From: an uncultured Flavobacteriales bacterium
GTDB taxonomy: Bacteria; Bacteroidota; Bacteroidia; Flavobacteriales_E; Vicingaceae
Assembly (NCBI GenBank): GCA_905479325.1
Contig: CAJQLW010000005.1
Span: forward strand, 26,647-90,646
Direction of reading: 5' to 3'
DNA length: 64,000 nt
Below, piece after piece: positions 62,538 through 64,000 of this stretch. Under the pieces are notes generated by a model. It did not search any database and had not been told where the DNA came from. It was given only the letters and a program-made list of their open reading frames with translations. A program made the translations under genes and the position numbers. Position 1 is the first letter of the stretch. Each line of letters starts with the position of its first letter.

Positions 62538-63899
62538 TTACTCTCCTTGACCCAAAGAGAATCCTCTTTTTCCATCAAACTCATAAAGGTTTTCTGTTTT
62601 CACAACTTCAAAACCTTCTTTTAGCAAAGCGGTCATTAACTCTAAAATATCTTCGTATTTAATCACATCATAAACCGGCTTTCCTTCAATAATTTCAGCG
62701 CTTGTTGCAATGTATCTGCATCTCCAATGATCTGTACAATAAGTCTCAGCCAATCCATTAGGATACACTTTTACCCCCCTGTTGGTAATCATTTTCAATT
62801 TTAATCCAAGGCCTTTAATAGCTGTTAATGCATCACCAATTTTATTTGGGTCCGTTCCTGTCCAATTGATAAACATGTCGACTCCAACTAATTCTTGCTT
62901 CATTTCTTTTCTAACAAAAGGTGGAATTACAATTTTACCTGCACCTTTAGAAAGTATGCTAACAGGTAAATTTTGTGGAGTTTTACCAAGTCTTTCAATT
63001 ACAGCATCAGCAAATTCATTGGTATTCACCAACTTTTTACTGAATCCTTCTTTATAAATGTCTGCTGTGTAGTAACCATCTTCAATGGCGCACAACCAAG
63101 CATTTTTAATTTTATCGGCTTCAGCTGTCATTCCCAAATGAGACAACATCATTACAGAAGCGTTCATTAACCCTGAAGGGTTTGCGATTTTCTTACCCGC
63201 AATATCAGGCGCTGAACCATGAATAGCTTCGAACATGGCAACGTTTAAACCAATGTTTGCTGAACCTGCCATTCCAACCGAACCAGCGATTTCAGCCGCA
63301 ATATCAGATATAATGTCTCCATACAAGTTTGAAGTAACAATTACATCGTATTTCTCTGGACTTGCTGCTAATCGAGCAGATCCTATGTCAATAATTTGAG
63401 ATTCACTAATAATATCAGGATACTCTACTGAAATTTCTTTGAAAACATTGTGAAATAAACCATCTGTTAATTTCATTATGTTATCCTTCACCATACAAGT
63501 CACTTTTTTACGGTTGTATGCCTTTGCATATTCAAATGCATAACGTACAATTTTCTCACAACCCGGACGTGTAATTAATTTCAAACACTGAACTACATCT
63601 TGCGTTTGCTGATGCTCAATACCCGCGTATAAGTCCTCTTCGTTTTCACGAATAATCACAACATCCATTTCAGGGAAATTCGTTTCCACGTATGGTTGAA
63701 GTGCAGTTACCGGACGAACATTAGAAAATAAACCCAACGACTTTCTTAACGTTACATTTAGACTTTTATAGCCCTTTCCCTGAGGAGTTGTAATCGGAGC
63801 TTTTAAAATAACCTTATTTCGATCAATTGCATCCCAAGCTGACTTCTCTATACCTGAAGTATTTCCACCTAAATAACGTGAGTTCGACCTAAGCGACTT
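62538..63899 (-). CDS. icd: NADP-dependent isocitrate dehydrogenase, lacking its N-terminus
   Basis: The frame is open from 63899 but contains no ATG; homology begins near 63875 (RYLGGNTSGIEKS). About 50 N-terminal residues with the GDGIGPE motif are missing. The rest is complete: APITTPQGKGYKSLNVTLRK, VVIIRENEEDLYAGIEH, NLYGDIISDIAAEIAGS and the C-terminal domain to GFSLGQGE, like the long (about 480 residue) isocitrate dehydrogenases of Bacteroidetes and Thermus. A TTG at 63737 would give 399 residues lacking the early substrate-site region. The N-terminal loss may be a rearrangement or an assembly join near the window end. Confidence 0.8.
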   Translation of the reverse strand, partial: KSLRSNSRYLGGNTSGIEKSAWDAIDRNKVILKAPITTPQGKGYKSLNVTLRKSLGLFSNVRPVTALQPYVETNFPEMDVVIIRENEEDLYAGIEHQQTQDVVQCLKLITRPGCEKIVRYAFEYAKAYNRKKVTCMVKDNIMKLTDGLFHNVFKEISVEYPDIISESQIIDIGSARLAASPEKYDVIVTSNLYGDIISDIAAEIAGSVGMAGSANIGLNVAMFEAIHGSAPDIAGKKIANPSGLMNASVMMLSHLGMTAEADKIKNAWLCAIEDGYYTADIYKEGFSKKLVNTNEFADAVIERLGKTPQNLPVSILSKGAGKIVIPPFVRKEMKQELVGVDMFINWTGTDPNKIGDALTAIKGLGLKLKMITNRGVKVYPNGLAETYCTDHWRCRYIATSAEIIEGKPVYDVIKYEDILELMTALLKEGFEVVKTENLYEFDGKRGFSLGQGE

Positions 63900-64000
63900 T
63901 CAATCCTGGCAACAAACGTTGAATTTTTACAGACGGTTTTGAATCTAAGAACGAGTATGCTGTTAATCCTGCGACTAAGTTTCCAATGAAATTGTCAAAT
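63889..64000 (-). CDS. C-terminal end of an unrecognised protein (5' end outside window)
   Basis: The last 36 codons of a frame (DNFIGNLVAGLTAYSFLD, then SKPSVKIQRLLPGLKVA) ending in TAG at 63889-63891. It looks protein-like but I do not recognise the family. It overlaps the first codons of the N-terminally truncated isocitrate dehydrogenase in another frame, so it may be the partner in the join that removed the icd start, or a chance open frame. Confidence 0.35.
   Translation of the reverse strand, partial: FDNFIGNLVAGLTAYSFLDSKPSVKIQRLLPGLKVA

Noticed and set aside
1..64000. CRISPR array, phage, transposon or defence island
   Set aside because: No direct repeats with spacers, transposase, integrase, terminase, restriction or toxin-antitoxin genes were seen on either strand.
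1..64000. tRNA, rRNA or 4.5S RNA gene
   Set aside because: The intergenic gaps are short (all under 300 bases) and I found no cloverleaf-like or conserved RNA sequence, including near ffh.

Overview
This window is a gene-dense, AT-rich stretch of a Bacteroidota chromosome, probably order Flavobacteriales. Evidence: a type IX secretion C-terminal sorting domain, the long-form (484-residue) GAPDH, a Bacteroidetes-type 'putative porin', a fused GNAT/nitrilase protein, a small RRM protein, a deoxyhypusine-synthase-like protein, little visible Shine-Dalgarno signal, and many upstream boxes of the Bacteroidetes sigma factor type TAnnTTTG. I see no tRNA, rRNA, CRISPR array, insertion sequence, prophage or plasmid function. 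No gene-free stretch exceeds 300 bases.

Layout. (1) 1-5171, plus strand: end of a deoxyhypusine-synthase-like gene, then a tightly overlapping run (acidic protein, secreted protein, RlmI-type rRNA methyltransferase, MATE exporter, fmt) and a secreted cupin. (2) 5310-11447: a GNAT-nitrilase fusion, then on the minus strand a GT87-like membrane enzyme, lipoprotein MsrA, and a VWA/AAA+ pair. (3) 11559-19448, plus: a decayed 7TMR-DISM/SpoIIE phosphatase, a START-like protein, then an overlapping envelope operon (LptF/G-type permease, glycosyltransferase, dapD, family 9 glycosyltransferase) ending in a decayed TPR gene. (4) 19445-29905: THUMP methyltransferase, lipoprotein and secreted-protein pair, a very large TerB-like/ABCG fusion transporter, a Cys-rich small protein coupled to a DASS symporter, a porin, a thioredoxin. 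(5) 30012-36350: RRM protein; on the minus strand arginase, argS, ffh, folD, a decayed Crp/Fnr regulator and a glutaredoxin. (6) 36526-46023: a decayed/intact paralogue pair, ftsK, lolA, two small exported proteins, a LysM plus periplasmic-binding fusion, guaA. (7) 46232-58881: T9SS kelch-like protein, dapF, a DegP-type protease, GAPDH, small membrane proteins, ornithine aminotransferase, rlmD and uncharacterised proteins. (8) 58922-64000: large zinc metalloprotease, decayed pirin gene, and an isocitrate dehydrogenase lacking its N-terminus next to the end of an unrelated reading frame.

Two window-wide patterns stand out. First, five genes (SpoIIE phosphatase, TPR, Crp, a DUF4412-like paralogue, pirin) carry about twelve nonsense or frameshift lesions between them, while the other roughly fifty genes, including all the housekeeping ones, carry none that I can see apart from unclear 5' ends at 58564 and icd. 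This looks like real gene decay, not random sequencing error. Second, several genes (guaA, the porin, rlmD, the THUMP methyltransferase) have a TAnnTTTG box ending only 4-5 bases before the ATG, which predicts leaderless mRNAs.

I did not find a defence island or a clearly unprecedented multi-gene system. The most unusual intact objects are the TerB-like/ABCG fusion transporter, the VWA/AAA+ pair, and the Cys-rich protein coupled to a transporter.
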